A stretch of DNA of 64,000 nucleotides from Mimachlamys varia (GCA_947623455.1 OX392528.1:53028322-53092321), one strand, 5' to 3'; shown: positions 45,117 through 57,090, counted from the stretch's first letter. The notes: generated by a model not told the origin, from the letters alone. Numbers and translations are program-made.

Positions 45117-47105
45117 TACATTACAGTGACGTTAAGGCTGTATATGATACATTACAGTGACGTTAAGGCTGTATGCTACTTTAGTGTGACGTTAAGGCTG
45201 TATGCTACCTTACTGCTACGTTAAGGCTGTGTGCTACCTTATAAGAACTGCTACGTTAAGGCTGTATGCAACCTAACTGTGACGTGAAGGATGTATGCTA
45301 CCTTACTGTGAAGTTAAGGTTGTATGCTACCTTACTGTGACGTTAAGGCTGTACGCTACCTAACTGTGACGCTAAGGCTGTATGTTACCTTATTATGACG
45401 TTTAGGCTGCATGCTACCTTACTGTGACGTCAAGGCTGTATGCTACCTTACTGTGACGTTAAGGCTGTACGCTACCTAACTGTGACGTTAAGGCTGTATG
45501 TTACCTTATTATGACGTTTAGGCTGTATGCTACCTTACTGTGACGTCAAGGCTGTATGCTACCTTACTGTGACGTTAAGGCTGTACGCTACCTAACTGTG
45601 ACGCTAAGGCTGTATGTTACCTTATTATGACGTTTAGGCTGCATGCTACCTTACTGTGACGTCAAGGCTGTATGCTACCTTACTATGATGTTAAGGCTGT
45701 ACACTACTTTACTGAGACGTTAAGGCTGCATGCTACCTTACTGTGACGTTAAGGTTGTATGCTACGTTACTGAGACGTAAAGTCTGTATGCTACCTTACT
45801 GTGACGTCAAGGCTGTATGCTACCTTACTGTGACGTCAAGGCTGTATGCTACCTTACTGTGACGTTATGGCTGTAAACTACTTTACTGAGACGTTAAGGC
45901 TGTATGATACCTTACTGAGACGTTAAGGCTGTATGCTACCTTACTGTAACGTTAAGTCTGTATGCTACTTTACTATGACGTTAAGGCTGTGTGCTACCTT
46001 ATTATGACGTTAAGGCTGTATGCTACCTAATTTTGACGTTAAGGCTGTATGCTACCTTACTGTGACGTTTAGGATGTATGCTACCTTTCTGTGTCGTTAA
46101 GGCTGCATGCTACCCTACTGTGACGTTAAGGCTGTATGCTATCTTACTGTGACGTTAAGGCTGTATGCTACCTTACTATGACGTTAAGGCTGAATGCTAC
46201 CTTGCTGTGACGTTATGGCTGTATACTACCTTACTATGACGTTAAGGCTGTATGATACCTTACTATTACGTTAAGGCTGTACACTAACTTACTGAGACGT
46301 TAAGTCTGTATGCTACCTTACTGAGACGTTAAGTCTGCAAGCAACCTCACTTTGACGTTGAGGCTGTATGTTACCTTACTGAGACGTTTAGGCTGCATGC
46401 TACCTTACTGTGACGTTAAGGTTGTATGCTACGTTACTGAGAGGTTTAGTCTTTATGCTACTTTACTATGCGGTTAAGGCTGTATGCTACCTTACTATGA
46501 CGTTAAGGCTGTATGCTACCTTACTATGACGTTAAGGCTGTATGCTACTTTGTTGAGAAGTTAAGGCTGTATGCTACCTTACTGTGACTTTGAGGCCTGT
46601 GTGCTTCAATACGGGAACGTTAAGGCTGTATACTACTTTACTGTGACGCTAAGACTGTATGCTACCTTGCTATGACATTAAGGCTGTGTGTTACCTTACT
46701 GTGACGTTTAAGGCTGTATGCTACCTTGCTGAGATGTTAAGACTGCTTGCTACCTTATTCAGATGTTTAAGACTGTATGCTACCTTACTGAGACGTTAAG
46801 TCTGCATGCTACTTACTGAGACGTTAAGTCTGTTTGCTAGCTTATTGTGCCGTTAAGGCTGTATAGTACCTTGCTGAGACGTTAAGGCTGTGTGAACCTT
46901 ACTGAGATGTTTAGACTGCGTGATACCTTACTGAGACGTGAAGGCTGTATGCTAGCTTATTGTGCCGTTAAGGCTGTATAGTACCTTGCTGAGACGTTAA
47001 GGCTGTGCGATACCTTACTGAGACGTTAAGGTTGTATAGTACCTTGCTGAGACGTTAAGGCTGTGTAATACCTTACTGTGACGCTAAGGCTGTATGATAC
47101 CTTAA
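45117..47105 (+). repeat. 29-bp minisatellite, ~68 copies, with 116-bp higher-order unit
   Basis: Unit AAGGCTGTATGCTACCTTAC plus TGTGACGTT. Between 45340 and 45680 a four-unit block recurs exactly: GTACGCTACC starts at 45351, 45467 and 45583, a 116-bp step. At least five units carry TGACGTCA, the palindromic CRE sequence; most carry TGACGTTA. No spacers of unique sequence. Confidence 0.93.
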
Positions 47106-48454
47106 GTGAAGTGGCAAATTCACATTTCTAGCGGTAAATCAAATTTACTATTAGATCGGAAACTTTCTGTATCCCCGTTAAATATATTGTCCCGCAGCAG
47201 AACAGTAATTGTAAAAGCTTCTTCTCATATTCCTGAGGCTGACGTCAGCATCATCTGAGCATGTGTAATAATTCTTTAAGACTCAACTCACAAATAATAC
47301 AACGAATGGAAATACACCTGAGATCATTTATTAAAAATCCATGTTGATATATTAGCTATCAATTTACAGTAGCTGCTATGAACCAACAAATGTAAGTATA
47401 AAACGTTACTAGTACATACGATATTTTTACAGTTAGATGATCTGTATACTGCTGAAGTGAAATTTTTTGTGGTGAAAAGATATTCTCGATTGTATCGTGT
47501 AGAGGGTATGAACGCGAAAATATTCACCCACGTAATTTTACGTATCGTCGAAATATAGAATACGAAAATTTTCTCTCCTAAACATCACCAAAAATCTTGA
47601 GTTAAACATTGACTTATTCTTTTTTTGTTTTTTTGCTTTTGTGTTTTTGTTTTTGACGTGGATATAGAGGCAACAGCTAGGGCCTGTGTCCAATAATATC
47701 CCTTTTTAAAAACAGTTGCTTCTATTTTGCTGTTATTAATTACACATACTGTAAAAGCCAACATTTTCGCGCTTGGAAAATTTTCGCTTAGCAAACCTCC
47801 AAACTTTCGTGGTGTGACAATTTTCGCACTTCGGTCAAACTGTTTTGTACTGTGTACTTATAATATTATTATAGTTTGTGTAGATATGTTTTCGTGTGGA
47901 TATATTCGCGGAGATTTAGTTTAAGCGAAATAAGCGTAAATGTCCACACCGCGAACAATCCCACTTCTACAGTACTACAAGACAAAGAAAATTGATTTGC
48001 AGGTTAAATCTCAAGATAAACTATTATAACTGGTGAAGTTTATAAAAAACATCAACAACATTTTTTTTCGTAACAACTCTGAAGAATAGCCGTTTTTTCA
48101 GGATTTAGTGAATATTTTGATAATCTACAAGAGTTAAAAATTTCGAAAAATATCCAACACATGAGGATTGATCACTGATATTTTAAATGATGAAATAATA
48201 ATAAAGTAAAAAAGAATTTTAATTAACTTCCTCATCCTTTTAAAGCTAGACCAGATCTAACACAAACAGATTAACAAAGGACCAATAATGAATGATTTTG
48301 TTAATTTGCTTTTGTTTTTGTTTTTTAGCTCATTTGGGTTAAATTGTACATATTGTTCAACAAATGATGATAAAGTCACGTAAATATTAACATTTCTCGT
48401 TTCTTCTTTGTAAACTCTGACTGCGTATAAATTAGCATTTATCCTGCAACCACC
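47106..48454. other. AT-rich stretch without recognised gene
   Basis: Several TTTTCGC/GCGAAAA words between 47515 and 47960 (CGTGGTGTGACAATTTTCGC type) resemble a short dispersed repeat. No coding frame supported. Confidence 0.35.
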
Positions 48455-48895
48455 ACAGATATCGACCGATAGCTACTAAAACCACCACAGATATCGGCCG
48501 ATAACTACATCAACCACCACAGATATCGACTGATAACTACTGTAACCACCTCAGATATCGACCGATAACTACTGCAACCGCCACAGATATCGGCCGATAA
48601 CTACTGTAACCACCACATATATCGACCGATAACTACTGTAACCACCACATGAGATATTTACCAATAACTATACTACCACCACATATATCAGTCGATAACT
48701 ATACTACCACAGATATCGGCCGATAACTATACTACCACCACAGATATCAGCCGATAGCTACTACTACCACAGATATCGACCGATAACTACTACTACCACA
48801 GATATCGGCCGATAACTATACTAACACAGATATCGACCGATAACTATACTAACACAGATATCGACCGATAACTATACTACCACCACAGTATCAAA
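48455..48895 (+). repeat. ~28-31-bp minisatellite with palindromic ATCGGCCGAT
   Basis: Unit ACCACCACAGATATCGACCG plus ATAACTACTGTA, about 16 copies, shortened toward the right end. Variant units read GATATCGGCCGATAAC, in which ATCGGCCGAT is a perfect 10-bp palindrome. Confidence 0.9.
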
Positions 48896-49499
48896 CAAAT
48901 GTTAACATCGTTCTTGTCGTGCAATTCTATAATATAATATAAAATCAACAGCGTTGTTTGAAAACAACTAGTAAACAATCAATGCAACCTGGATTTTCCC
49001 CAGAAATTTTTCCTTGCTGTTTGTTCTTTCCCCTTTTCCCCATGTAAAAGGTCACACGGTTAAAGGCCAAGGTCATAGGTTAAAGTACAATAATTAATTG
49101 CTTAACATTTTAATTTGTTACCACATTATGAAGGAAAGTTGGTCAGAATAAAAAAAGATTTTAAGGAGAGACGTATGTTTTTGTTCACTAAAACAAGTCT
49201 CTAGTTATGATTAATGTAGTATCTTTTTATATATCTCTGATCAAACGTACAGTAATGAAGGTCGTTAACTTGATGTTGTGTAAAAGGCGTTATTACGATT
49301 ATAATAATGAGTAATGTTGCTTAGATGGATTTTTAATTTTATTACAGTATCTTGAATACATCTCTGATAGAATTTTGAAGAACCGTTTTAAAAGTTGTAG
49401 CTACGGCTTTGTGTCGCACGTAAATCTATGCTATGGATATAAATATAAACTTTATTACATTACTTATGAAACAAGTTATACAACTTATATTGATAACTT

Positions 49500-49678
49500 T
49501 TGTGGGCCCGGGTGTTAGCGCGCGAGAGGTCTTATTGTGGTAGGAAACCGGAGTACCCGGAGAAACCCCACGTTGTCGGACAGGTGACCCCATACCTTTT
49601 CACGTCCGGTCGTGGAATCGAACATCGGCCGCCTTGGTGAAAGGCAAGTGCGATATCCACTGCACCACCCGACCACCC
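49500..49678 (-). mobile_element. tRNA-derived SINE, family S2
   Basis: The minus strand reads GTGGTGCAGTGGATATCGC (A box) and GATGTTCGATTCCACG (B box), followed by a conserved-looking body GGGTTTCTCCGGGTACTCCG GTTTCCTACC. Not a functional tRNA: the cloverleaf does not close. Confidence 0.8.
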
Positions 49679-49837
49679 ACACTGCTATGGATATGTAGTA
49701 TTTTTTTTATATATGTAAAACTGTATGTATATGTTGATTTGAGAAGGCATATAACGCTTGATTAACTAAGTATATTATCTCGTAACTTGGTATTATTTCA
49801 AATCTAAACTATGTTAGTACAGTATTTCGTAAAATTT

Positions 49838-50052
49838 GATAAATATTTGTTACAGCTAGTTTTTAACGTAAATTAGGGTATTTAGAGTAATTTTACACTT
49901 TTACAGAGTTTAGATCAAATTTAGATAAAAATGCTCCCGCAATGGTCATAAAGGCTGTTTTACCATTGAGGGGGCTTCTTTATCGAAAATTTATCTAAAC
50001 CCCCAAAAATTAGGTCCAAAACGAGCTGTAACAACTTATCAGGTCCCTGTGC
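49838..50052. mobile_element. hAT-like MITE family A, copy A3
   Basis: TTGTTACAGCTAGTTTTTAA on the left and CCAAAACGAGCTGTAACAAC with TTATCAGGTCCCTGTG on the right; interior TTTACCATTGAGGGGGC and TATCGAAAATTTATC match other copies. The outermost left bases are degraded. Confidence 0.75.
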
Positions 50053-50499
50053 TTATTGCATGGTTCTTCGCTTTACAACCACTCGAATAAATCTAATTTT
50101 TAAAATTAAAGTGAACAGTTATCTCTATTTTCAAGAAAATGCAAATTCGTGATTGTTTTCCTGAAAAATTCTACCGTTACGTTTAAACAAACATAAATCA
50201 AAACGTGTAAAATTTATAATTGAGACAGTTATCTTATCAACAAAACTTGAACCGCCAAGTATTGTTTGTTTATTCATACGATGCAGTTTGTGTGTACGTT
50301 GGCGACTATAGAATGGCTTTCAGTAGAGTATGGGAAGACATCTTTAGAATTACCAATTAGGTGTTGGCATCGGTGTTATCTTCAATACAGACAACAAATC
50401 AGAAAGCAGAACACCAGGACTAATACGAAACGGTAATGAGAAGCTACAGCAGTCCAATTTTATACCAGGTTGGATTTTGAAAAAAAAGGGAACCGAGCA

Positions 50500-50672
50500 G
50501 CCCCGGTTTCATCAGTGTTCCTTAACTTAAGGAAATTCCTTAATTTAAAAATCTCCATAAGAAAGCATTACACAATTTAACGGGCAAATCCTTAGCTAAG
50601 GAACTTTCCTTAAATTCTGTAATGCTTTCCTATGGAGATTTTTAAGTTAAGGAACGTTGATGAAACCGGGGC
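50500..50672. mobile_element. 173-bp palindromic MITE
   Basis: GCCCCGGTTTCATCA at the left and TGATGAAACCGGGGC at the right. Arms continue through AGTGTTCCTTAACTTAA, AAAAATCTCCATA and AAAGCATTAC with a short central loop. Confidence 0.85.
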
Positions 50673-50699
50673 CAGGTCCAATCTATGCTATGAAAATAC

Positions 50700-51020
50700 T
50701 TTGAGGTTGTAGCAGTTACCTCCCCTGATATAAAAAAAAGATATGATATACAAATATATCAAATTTATCTATTGTATACCCAAAATAGCATTTACTAATT
50801 AACATTTTTTTTAATATAAAAAATTGTGGTTTATAACTATAATCAATTTAATAAAATATTAATTCATTATAAAAATGTTAAAAAATCTTTATAAAAAGGA
50901 AATAACAAATGTTGTGACGAGTGATTTATATCTAAATGGTAATCGGCTACAACATAATGTCTAATAAATAAACACAATTTATGACAGACCTCTCAGTGAC
51001 GGTCTAAATTAATAATTGTA
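50700..51020 (+). repeat. Duplicated unit D, copy 1
   Basis: GTTACCTCCCCTGAT opens, GGAAATAACAAATGTTGTGAC lies inside, and GACAGACCTCTCAGTGACGG TCTAA closes. Related copies at 54308, 56760 and 60725. Confidence 0.65.
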
Positions 51021-51264
51021 ACCGTATGAAAGCTAATGGGAAGATCTATCATAACTAATCAGACATTAGAAGAAGTAGAAGATTTTAATTCTTATTACTC
51101 TTCGGTGAACAAATCACCCATGATGATTATCATTCCTAAAGCGTGACACTCACCTGGGTAAGACAGTTAGATGGTTAATTTTTACTGCAATACCGAACTG
51201 CTGGGGGGTGGGGTGGGGTATGATATTCTTCCAAGAAACCACTTGTCCGATAGATATATATAAA

Positions 51265-51310
51265 TTCTGTTGCAATTAGTTCGAGGTTAAATCATAAATT
51301 GACTGGACTA
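51265..51310 (+). repeat. 46-bp dispersed repeat, copy 2
   Basis: Identical to 1727-1772. Flanked here by ATATATATAAA on the left and ATTCAGGTAAGAGG on the right; no palindrome follows. Confidence 0.75.
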
Positions 51311-51629
51311 ATTCAGGTAAGAGGCATCACAGTATCATATACAAAACAAATCACAGAAAGTAGCTTATATAAAATAGGGGATGTACATTAATAATCATAT
51401 TTAAATTATCACACAAGTGTCCACATTGATTTTAAAAAAAACAACAGAATGAGCGTCTTGTTTTAAACATTTTTTTATTGCGGTTTGAGCAATGGTACAT
51501 ACAAATAGTTCAAACTTAAGGATACAGAAACAAGTACTTGGTACTTATATTAATCTGTCTCCTGTTGTATAAATAAACTATGGACCGATATTGACAAAAC
51601 TAATAATATATATGTCATATATATATAAA

Positions 51630-51847
51630 TAACACGGAAACACAACTGACGAAGGAAGACAATTTTTGACTCGTGCTCTGTCCGGGCCTCGAACTCACGA
51701 TCTCCGGTACCAAATTGCCTTGCCAGAAATACCTGCGGCCGTTACCACTGCGCCAACTCGACATCCCAAAAACGGATGTCTCGATGTCGCAGGGATAGGG
51801 CACGAGTCAAAAAATTGTCTTCCTTCGTCATTGGTGTTTCCGTGTTT
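51630..51847 (-). mobile_element. tRNA-like SINE core inside a long inverted repeat
   Basis: The outer arms AACACGGAAACACAACTGAC, GAAGGAAGACAATTTTTGAC, TCGTGC pair with the right side ending GTCAT..GTGTTTCCGTGTT. The centre, on the minus strand, has GTTGGCGCAGTGGTAAC (A box) and GTGAGTTCGAGGCCC (B box) separated by a long variable region. An orphan arm (AACACGGAAACACAACTGAC) sits at 51991-52010. Confidence 0.7.
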
Positions 51848-52389
51848 ACTATATACATTATATGGATACGAATTGTACAAATATTACATATATCAAACAA
51901 GGTACAACTACGACAGGAAATTCACTTTTTAACTTTCGGATCAACAATACTAAGTGTATATGATACATTGTGTTTAATATATTAATAAATAACACGGAAA
52001 CACAACTGACGATTTTTTTTTGCAAATATAGACTATTAGTATAAAGTAAAAATAATACAAACACAAAATGTGAACAAAATCTTATCAAAACTTGCGCCAT
52101 ACTAAGTGTATATGATATCGCGACAATATACAGGATTTCTGGCATAAAGGCAATGGTATTTTCAGGAACGTTTAGACTGACCACAGTTGCTTGAGTTTCT
52201 GTCAGTAAATTATAAATATATATATGTGAAATGAGCCTCCCATTACGAAACAAGCATATAGTGGTGGATCAATATCTAAATTTATCAGAAATGTCGGTGT
52301 TTAGTCTAAAAATTGCACGACAGCCTCACAACAAGTAAGTCATGTGCATTGTTTAGAAATAGTTGAGAAAAAACGTTGGAATACTTCCA

Positions 52390-52878
52390 TTACATTCTGT
52401 AATGGGCCGCGGTCCCATAGATATAAACAGTGTTCAGTAGTTTCAGTATAGACCGATTACACGAACACATAGGGCTATCATCTAAGTTTCGAGTGCACAG
52501 ATGAGTATTCAACGAGCTGCAATTTATTCTCAGACGTGCATGATGGATTTGGCTGTGTCTGCTTCTACAGTATAGTAATAGTGCTGGGGGACAGTGAGCA
52601 GAGAGAGTGTCGGCGTTCAGAAATTTTTTGAAGTTACTTATGGACGGATTGGATTTTATGTTTCCATGAAGTGTGTTCCATAAATCAACAGAAAAGGATA
52701 GGAAGACATTTTTATAGAGTTTTGCTCGACCGTTTATTTGACAGAAATTATTGGCTCTTCTTTTGTTATGAGTATGAGTATCAGAATGACAAGCAGGTAG
52801 GAAGTTATTCACATAAAGAGGGCACTGACCATGAACAATATTGTGGAATTGAATAATTTTGTGCTTTCTCCTACACAC
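52390..52878 (-). pseudogene. LINE C-terminal fragment 2
   Basis: A 162-codon minus-strand frame reads RRKHKIIQFHNIVHGQCPLY, then NNFCQINGRAKLYKN, FSVDLWNTLHGNIK, and HARLRINCSSLNTHL before CSCN. This is the connector and Cys-rich C-terminus of a Jockey/CR1-like LINE. After the C-x-C pair the correct reading (TEHCLYL) moves to another frame, so a frameshift destroyed the end. The upstream reverse transcriptase is absent. Confidence 0.85.
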
Positions 52879-53119
52879 ACTAAAGGGGTCCTAACCGGTT
52901 TCTACATAAGTCTAACGTGGCTTGCGAGTTTAGTTGCACCAGCCAGACGGCCATGTTGTGTGTTGACTATGAAAGAATATTATGTGTGTGTTTTTTTTAA
53001 GAAATACAAGATGTATTTGGAATCTGGAATTGATCAGAAAAACAAAACTCCTGACAAGAAACCTTTTTTTTCAATTATCAGAAATTTTCAATAGAAATTC
53101 ATAGAAAGAAGATTAAATA

Positions 53120-53360
53120 CATAAATGAAAGTTAAAATAAGAAGGGAAAAGATCCATCTTTCTAAGAATGAATGAAAAATCATCGATGGTGGGGGCCAAG
53201 ATCCCTCTGGGATCTCTTGTTTCTTTTCCTATATATTCCTTTTTTTCAGTTAATTTTCCTGACTTAATAATTTTGGACCGCTTTTGATAATATTTGGTCA
53301 TTGTGTACAGAAATATCCTAAGTTTCTTCTCATAAAACATCCGGGAAGACTTTTGACCCG
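53120..53360 (+). repeat. Dispersed repeat related to 2405-2690
   Basis: TTTCTTTTCCTATATATTC, GGTCATTGTGTACAGAA and AAATATCCTAAGTTT occur in both places; GACTTTTGACCCGTGAGTG also resembles 4190. The minus-strand frame 53113-53451 across it is not supported as a gene. Confidence 0.5.
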
Positions 53361-53587
53361 TGAGTGTACTTAAACCAACAGAACCATGCTCTTTCATGAC
53401 AGGCCGTTTCGCGAGATTTGTTATAATGAAATGAAGAAGCGACATATGCAAAGTTTCAACCTAATATATTAAGATTTGTTGATTTTATAAACGTTTCCCT
53501 GATGCACAGGAACTTTTTTCACTTGAATATTATATTTTCATACACGCAATACACGTGCATTCCTAAATGTAATAGAATAAAGGTAGC

Positions 53588-53680
53588 ATCGTCGCTGGGG
53601 CTCGAATCCGCGACCCTTGGCTCCCCAGCTCGATACTCTACCGACTGAGCGAAAGGGAAATTCCCTACAGCTTCCGATTG
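53588..53680 (-). mobile_element. tRNA-derived SINE, family S1, copy 2
   Basis: The minus strand reads TTCGCTCAGTCGGTAGAGTA, then GCGGATTCGAGCCCCAGCGA. Preceded by GCTGTAGGGAATTTCCC as in copies 1 and 3. Cloverleaf incomplete. Confidence 0.75.
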
Positions 53681-53845
53681 TAAAGCAACCTAATCAATGC
53701 ACATCTTTTACACTATTCCCCCCTTTTTCTGAATCTCCAACTCAGGTTCTTTGACTCCCAGCCAAGGATTATCCTACCTTGAAACAGGGAAGGTAATCGG
53801 CACCAATTTATAATAGGACGAGGAAAACTGATAAAGATAGTGACG

Positions 53846-53945
53846 TCGCTGGGGCTCAAACCCGCGATCCTTGGCTGTCCAGCCCGATGCTCTACCGACT
53901 GAGCTAAAGGGAAATTCCCTACAGCTCACGCTTGTAAGGCAACCT
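53846..53945 (-). mobile_element. tRNA-derived SINE, family S1, copy 3
   Basis: The minus strand reads TTTAGCTCAGTCGGTAGAGC (near-perfect A box) and GCGGGTTTGAGCCCCAGCGA (B box). The anticodon and T stems mismatch. About 170 bp from copy 2 in the same orientation. Confidence 0.75.
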
Positions 53946-53979
53946 AATCAATGTACATCTTTTACAGTTAGTGTATCAT

Positions 53980-54065
53980 AATAAATGGCCCGGTTCAGGA
54001 CCACGTGAGAATCTGAGACTGTTACGACAGTTGTATTTCTAATAGAGTTGTTTCACAAAAGATCG
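53980..54065 (+). repeat. Segment duplicated at 56597-56675
   Basis: ATGGCCCGGTTCAGGACC, GAGAATCTGAGACTGTTAC and AATAGAGTTGTT match ATGGCCTGGTTCTGGACC, GAGAATCCGAGACTGTTAC and AATGGAGCTGTT. Confidence 0.75.
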
Positions 54066-54307
54066 ACTATCAGACACTGAAAAACTTACTTTAATTTCAC
54101 CGCTTGACATATCAAGCTGAAGTTTGACTATTTTTTTCATTAGATTATTAGAAAATTAATTACACAAAAAGAAAATTTGAAACTCTTGGTTTTAATATTG
54201 TTTTAATTATTCATATTTCGCTAAGTTATATCTGTATAAAGATGGTTATTCTCCTGGCCACAAGTGCCTGTGCAATGATTATACGTGTCAAATCAGTTTG
54301 CTACATG

Positions 54308-54625
54308 AGTTACTTCCCTTGACAAAAACATTCTTTTACACAAATAATCCTATTCATTTAGCAAATACTAATAAAAATATCTTTCATTTAATTGAAATAT
54401 TTTGTATTTACACGTGTTTTTGACTTCTGTTGATATTTTGAATAAATTGTGAATTAATGATATCTAAAATAAATACATAACATTTAAAAAGATAACAAAT
54501 GTTGTAGAGTGGTACTTATATATTAAGGTTATGTTACATGGATGTTACGCGCGTCCGCTTAAGTTGAATGAAATTTGTTATTTTTTACAGACCGCCGAAT
54601 AGACGGTCTAAGTGGGACTGAATGG
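54308..54625 (+). repeat. Duplicated unit D, copy 2
   Basis: GAGTTACTTCCCTTGACAAA opens, CAAATAATCCTATTCATTTA and ATATTTTGAATAAATTGTGA follow, and ACAGACCGCCGAATAGACGG TCTAA closes. Confidence 0.75.
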
Positions 54626-54824
54626 TGTTATCGTAATAAGTTAAATAGTCCATGATTTATTCTGGATATCTGTCCGTAAAAGTCTCCGAAAATCCCGATT
54701 GGGGAAAAGTGGTTATTTACGCGTTCTAAAGGATCAGGAATATCACACGTTTAACCATATTTGAGGTCTAATATCTGCCTCATTTGTAACACTGGACATA
54801 TGTATTCAACATTCACTCAAATAT

Positions 54825-56430
54825 GTAATTGATCATGACAATCCAAGGGATGAGGCACAAGTTCTCACAACTTACAAGGCCCTCTCCTAACAGTATGATA
54901 TACAAAATGTTTGACAAAACGTGATGACACATCATTAATTTTCAGATACTAGACAGAGTGGAGAGAAAAGAGAAAAAAGCTGGGAAAATGGAAGCAGGGA
55001 GAAGGACAAAAGGGGAAATGTGCAGTTGCAGAGATTATCCACTAATTGTTTTCAAACCTCTTTAATTGATAATATTAACATTTGAGTAGAATGGCAGATC
55101 CTCGTCACCCCATAACAGAGTATCAAGATGAGGTACTTGTTGAATACCAAAATTTGGAAGAACAATAAATAATCTTATACGCTGATTTTCGAATTGTTCA
55201 CAGGTAAAAAAAATAATGCTATGCATCTTCATTACCATCATTACAATGGCAAATTGGTGAGACGCGAATGCCTATACGAAACAAATCGTTTTTCAGACCA
55301 CTACAATTGTGTCTTATTCGTGCTAATAGGACTGAAAGATATCGATTTCCAATAGCCAGGTATGATGGTAAAACGTGTAGCACTAGTACTGGTGACACTT
55401 TCATATTAAACGCAGGAAAAGATTGAAAACTTTTTTTATAGAATTATCAAGTTCATTCCACAAGTTTACCGAAGAGTGGATGAAAAACCATTTAAACATA
55501 TATCTAATCTACAGATTGGCATTTGGTAATTGTCAGGGTTACGGAGACTGTGATGACGGTCATTCCTTGTTGAAGGAAGTAAACGATGAAGATAGTCTGG
55601 AACTAATCTATTTTGAATCTTGAAGAAAGTATAGATATTTTTTCTCCTAGATTTTCAGGGTACCCATCCAGATTCTAGGTAAAGTGCCTCACAAGATGCT
55701 ACAGAGGAAAGACCTGTTACAACCCTGGCGGGCGGCTTCTAGCTGTACATTTGACAAATCATCAGAACATTTGCCTTCCCAAACACACGGTCTAAGGATG
55801 TATTGTTTGTTTACTTACTTTAAATTCGAATTGTTTTAAAGGCCCAATATACGTAACTTCTGGGAAATTTTCGTGATTCTGAAAAATTCTGAAAAAAAAT
55901 CCAGTTGAAAACCATGCAAAAATTAGCCTAAAACGAAGTAAACCTGAGCGGTAACTAATAAGAAACTCTGGGGAAAAAAATCCAAAGAACTGAAAATAAT
56001 TCAGGTGGGGCCCACTTCAATAACAAACCGAAGGTAGAAGACGGTTCGAAATGGACGCGTGTTTACAAACAGCGTGTTTCAACTGCTGTTGTATCGGTAA
56101 CCGCGAAAGAATTCATCTTGAATATTGCTGATATTAGTTAATCTTAGCTAAATCTATAAATATAATAAGTTATTAGGCTTGATTTTTGCTTCAAGTTTTG
56201 TCGAAAGTTACGTATATTGGGCCTTTAAGGCAGTTACTTTAGAAGGGGCGGATTTTATAATATGAGGAACATGAGCATGTCATTTACAGTTGCTACTGAG
56301 AAAAAAACACCGAGATGACGATGAGAATCAGTGAAAGGAACAGGTTCATTATTACAAGTAAGGTTAGGCTTAATGTCAAGTGGTCTAGAGGAATAGAGAA
56401 CTACCTCCGTATTCGCGTGGTTAAACTGCA
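54825..56430 (-). pseudogene. LINE fragment 3, split by a TTAA MITE
   Basis: On the minus strand, from high to low coordinates: TEVVLYSSRPLDIKPNL and FTDSHRHLG (56430-56290), the end of the reverse-transcriptase/thumb region; then, past the MITE at 55840-56224, NRLVPDYLHRLLPSTRND with SLRNPDNY.MPICRL (55640-55440); then ARIRHNCSGLKNDLFR and CHCNDGNEDA (55340-55219); then after a stop and frameshift CEQFENQRIRLF and LDTLLWGDEDLPF to about 55080. A 3' tail CTTGTGCCTCATCCCTTGG lies near 54850. One decayed Jockey/CR1-like element, with several stops and frameshifts. Confidence 0.85.
55840..56224 (+). mobile_element. TTAA-flanked MITE family T, copy T3
   Basis: AGGCCCAATATACGTAACTT at the left and AAGTTACGTATATTGGGCCT at the right, TTAA at 55836-55839 and 56225-56228. 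Inserted into LINE fragment 3. Confidence 0.88.
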
Positions 56431-56596
56431 TTAGCCGTTGATCGGTATCGTAATATCGTATCGTAATATCGCTATATTGCGTTGTATAAAACGAAACGAT
56501 ATTACGATGACCCGAATCAGCCATCATAGAATGTTAAATAGTGGTAACCTAATTACTGAAATCTACAATTTACGTAATTTGTAGTCGTAAGTTATA

Positions 56597-57090
56597 ATAA
56601 ATGGCCTGGTTCTGGACCGTATGAGAATCCGAGACTGTTACTACAACTGTATATCTAATGGAGCTGTTCCGAGTTTTGTTGGTTTATATTGATTTTCAGT
56701 AATAAACGCCGCACCAATGATTATCTGCATTGATAATACGTGTTAACGACTGTTTGGTTAAAAGCTTAAAGAGTTACTTCCCTTGACAAAATAAATATTT
56801 TAACAAAAATAATCCTATTTAACTATTAAATACTTAAAAAATATTCTTTAATATAATTGGTATATCTTGTTTTAAAAATAGTCTATTAGTTTTTATAATA
56901 TTTTGAATAAATTCTGAATTTATATATATTTAAAATTAACAAATAGTTTTAAAAAAGATAGCAAATGCTGTATAGAGTTGTTTTTATTATTAAGGCTGTA
57001 GCATGTGTGATACGCTTAACATAATAATTACGGTATTTTTAACAGACGTCACAATTGACGGTCTAATTGAGAAGAAACGGTATTGCCATT
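56597..57090 (+). repeat. Duplicated unit D, copy 3 with its upstream segment
   Basis: Contains the partner of 53980-54065, then AGAGTTACTTCCCTTGACAA, ATATTTTGAATAAATTCTGA and AACAGACGTCACAATTGACG GTCTAA. Confidence 0.75.

Noticed and set aside
45117..47105. CRISPR-like regular direct repeats
   Set aside because: Units are contiguous with no unique spacers and the context is an animal genome with introns.
53113..53451. 112-codon minus-strand frame
   Set aside because: Overlaps a dispersed repeat also seen at 2405-2690 and has no recognised domain.
53846..53945. Functional tRNA gene on the minus strand
   Set aside because: A and B boxes are good but the anticodon and T stems do not pair and there is no terminator; sibling copies show it is a SINE head.
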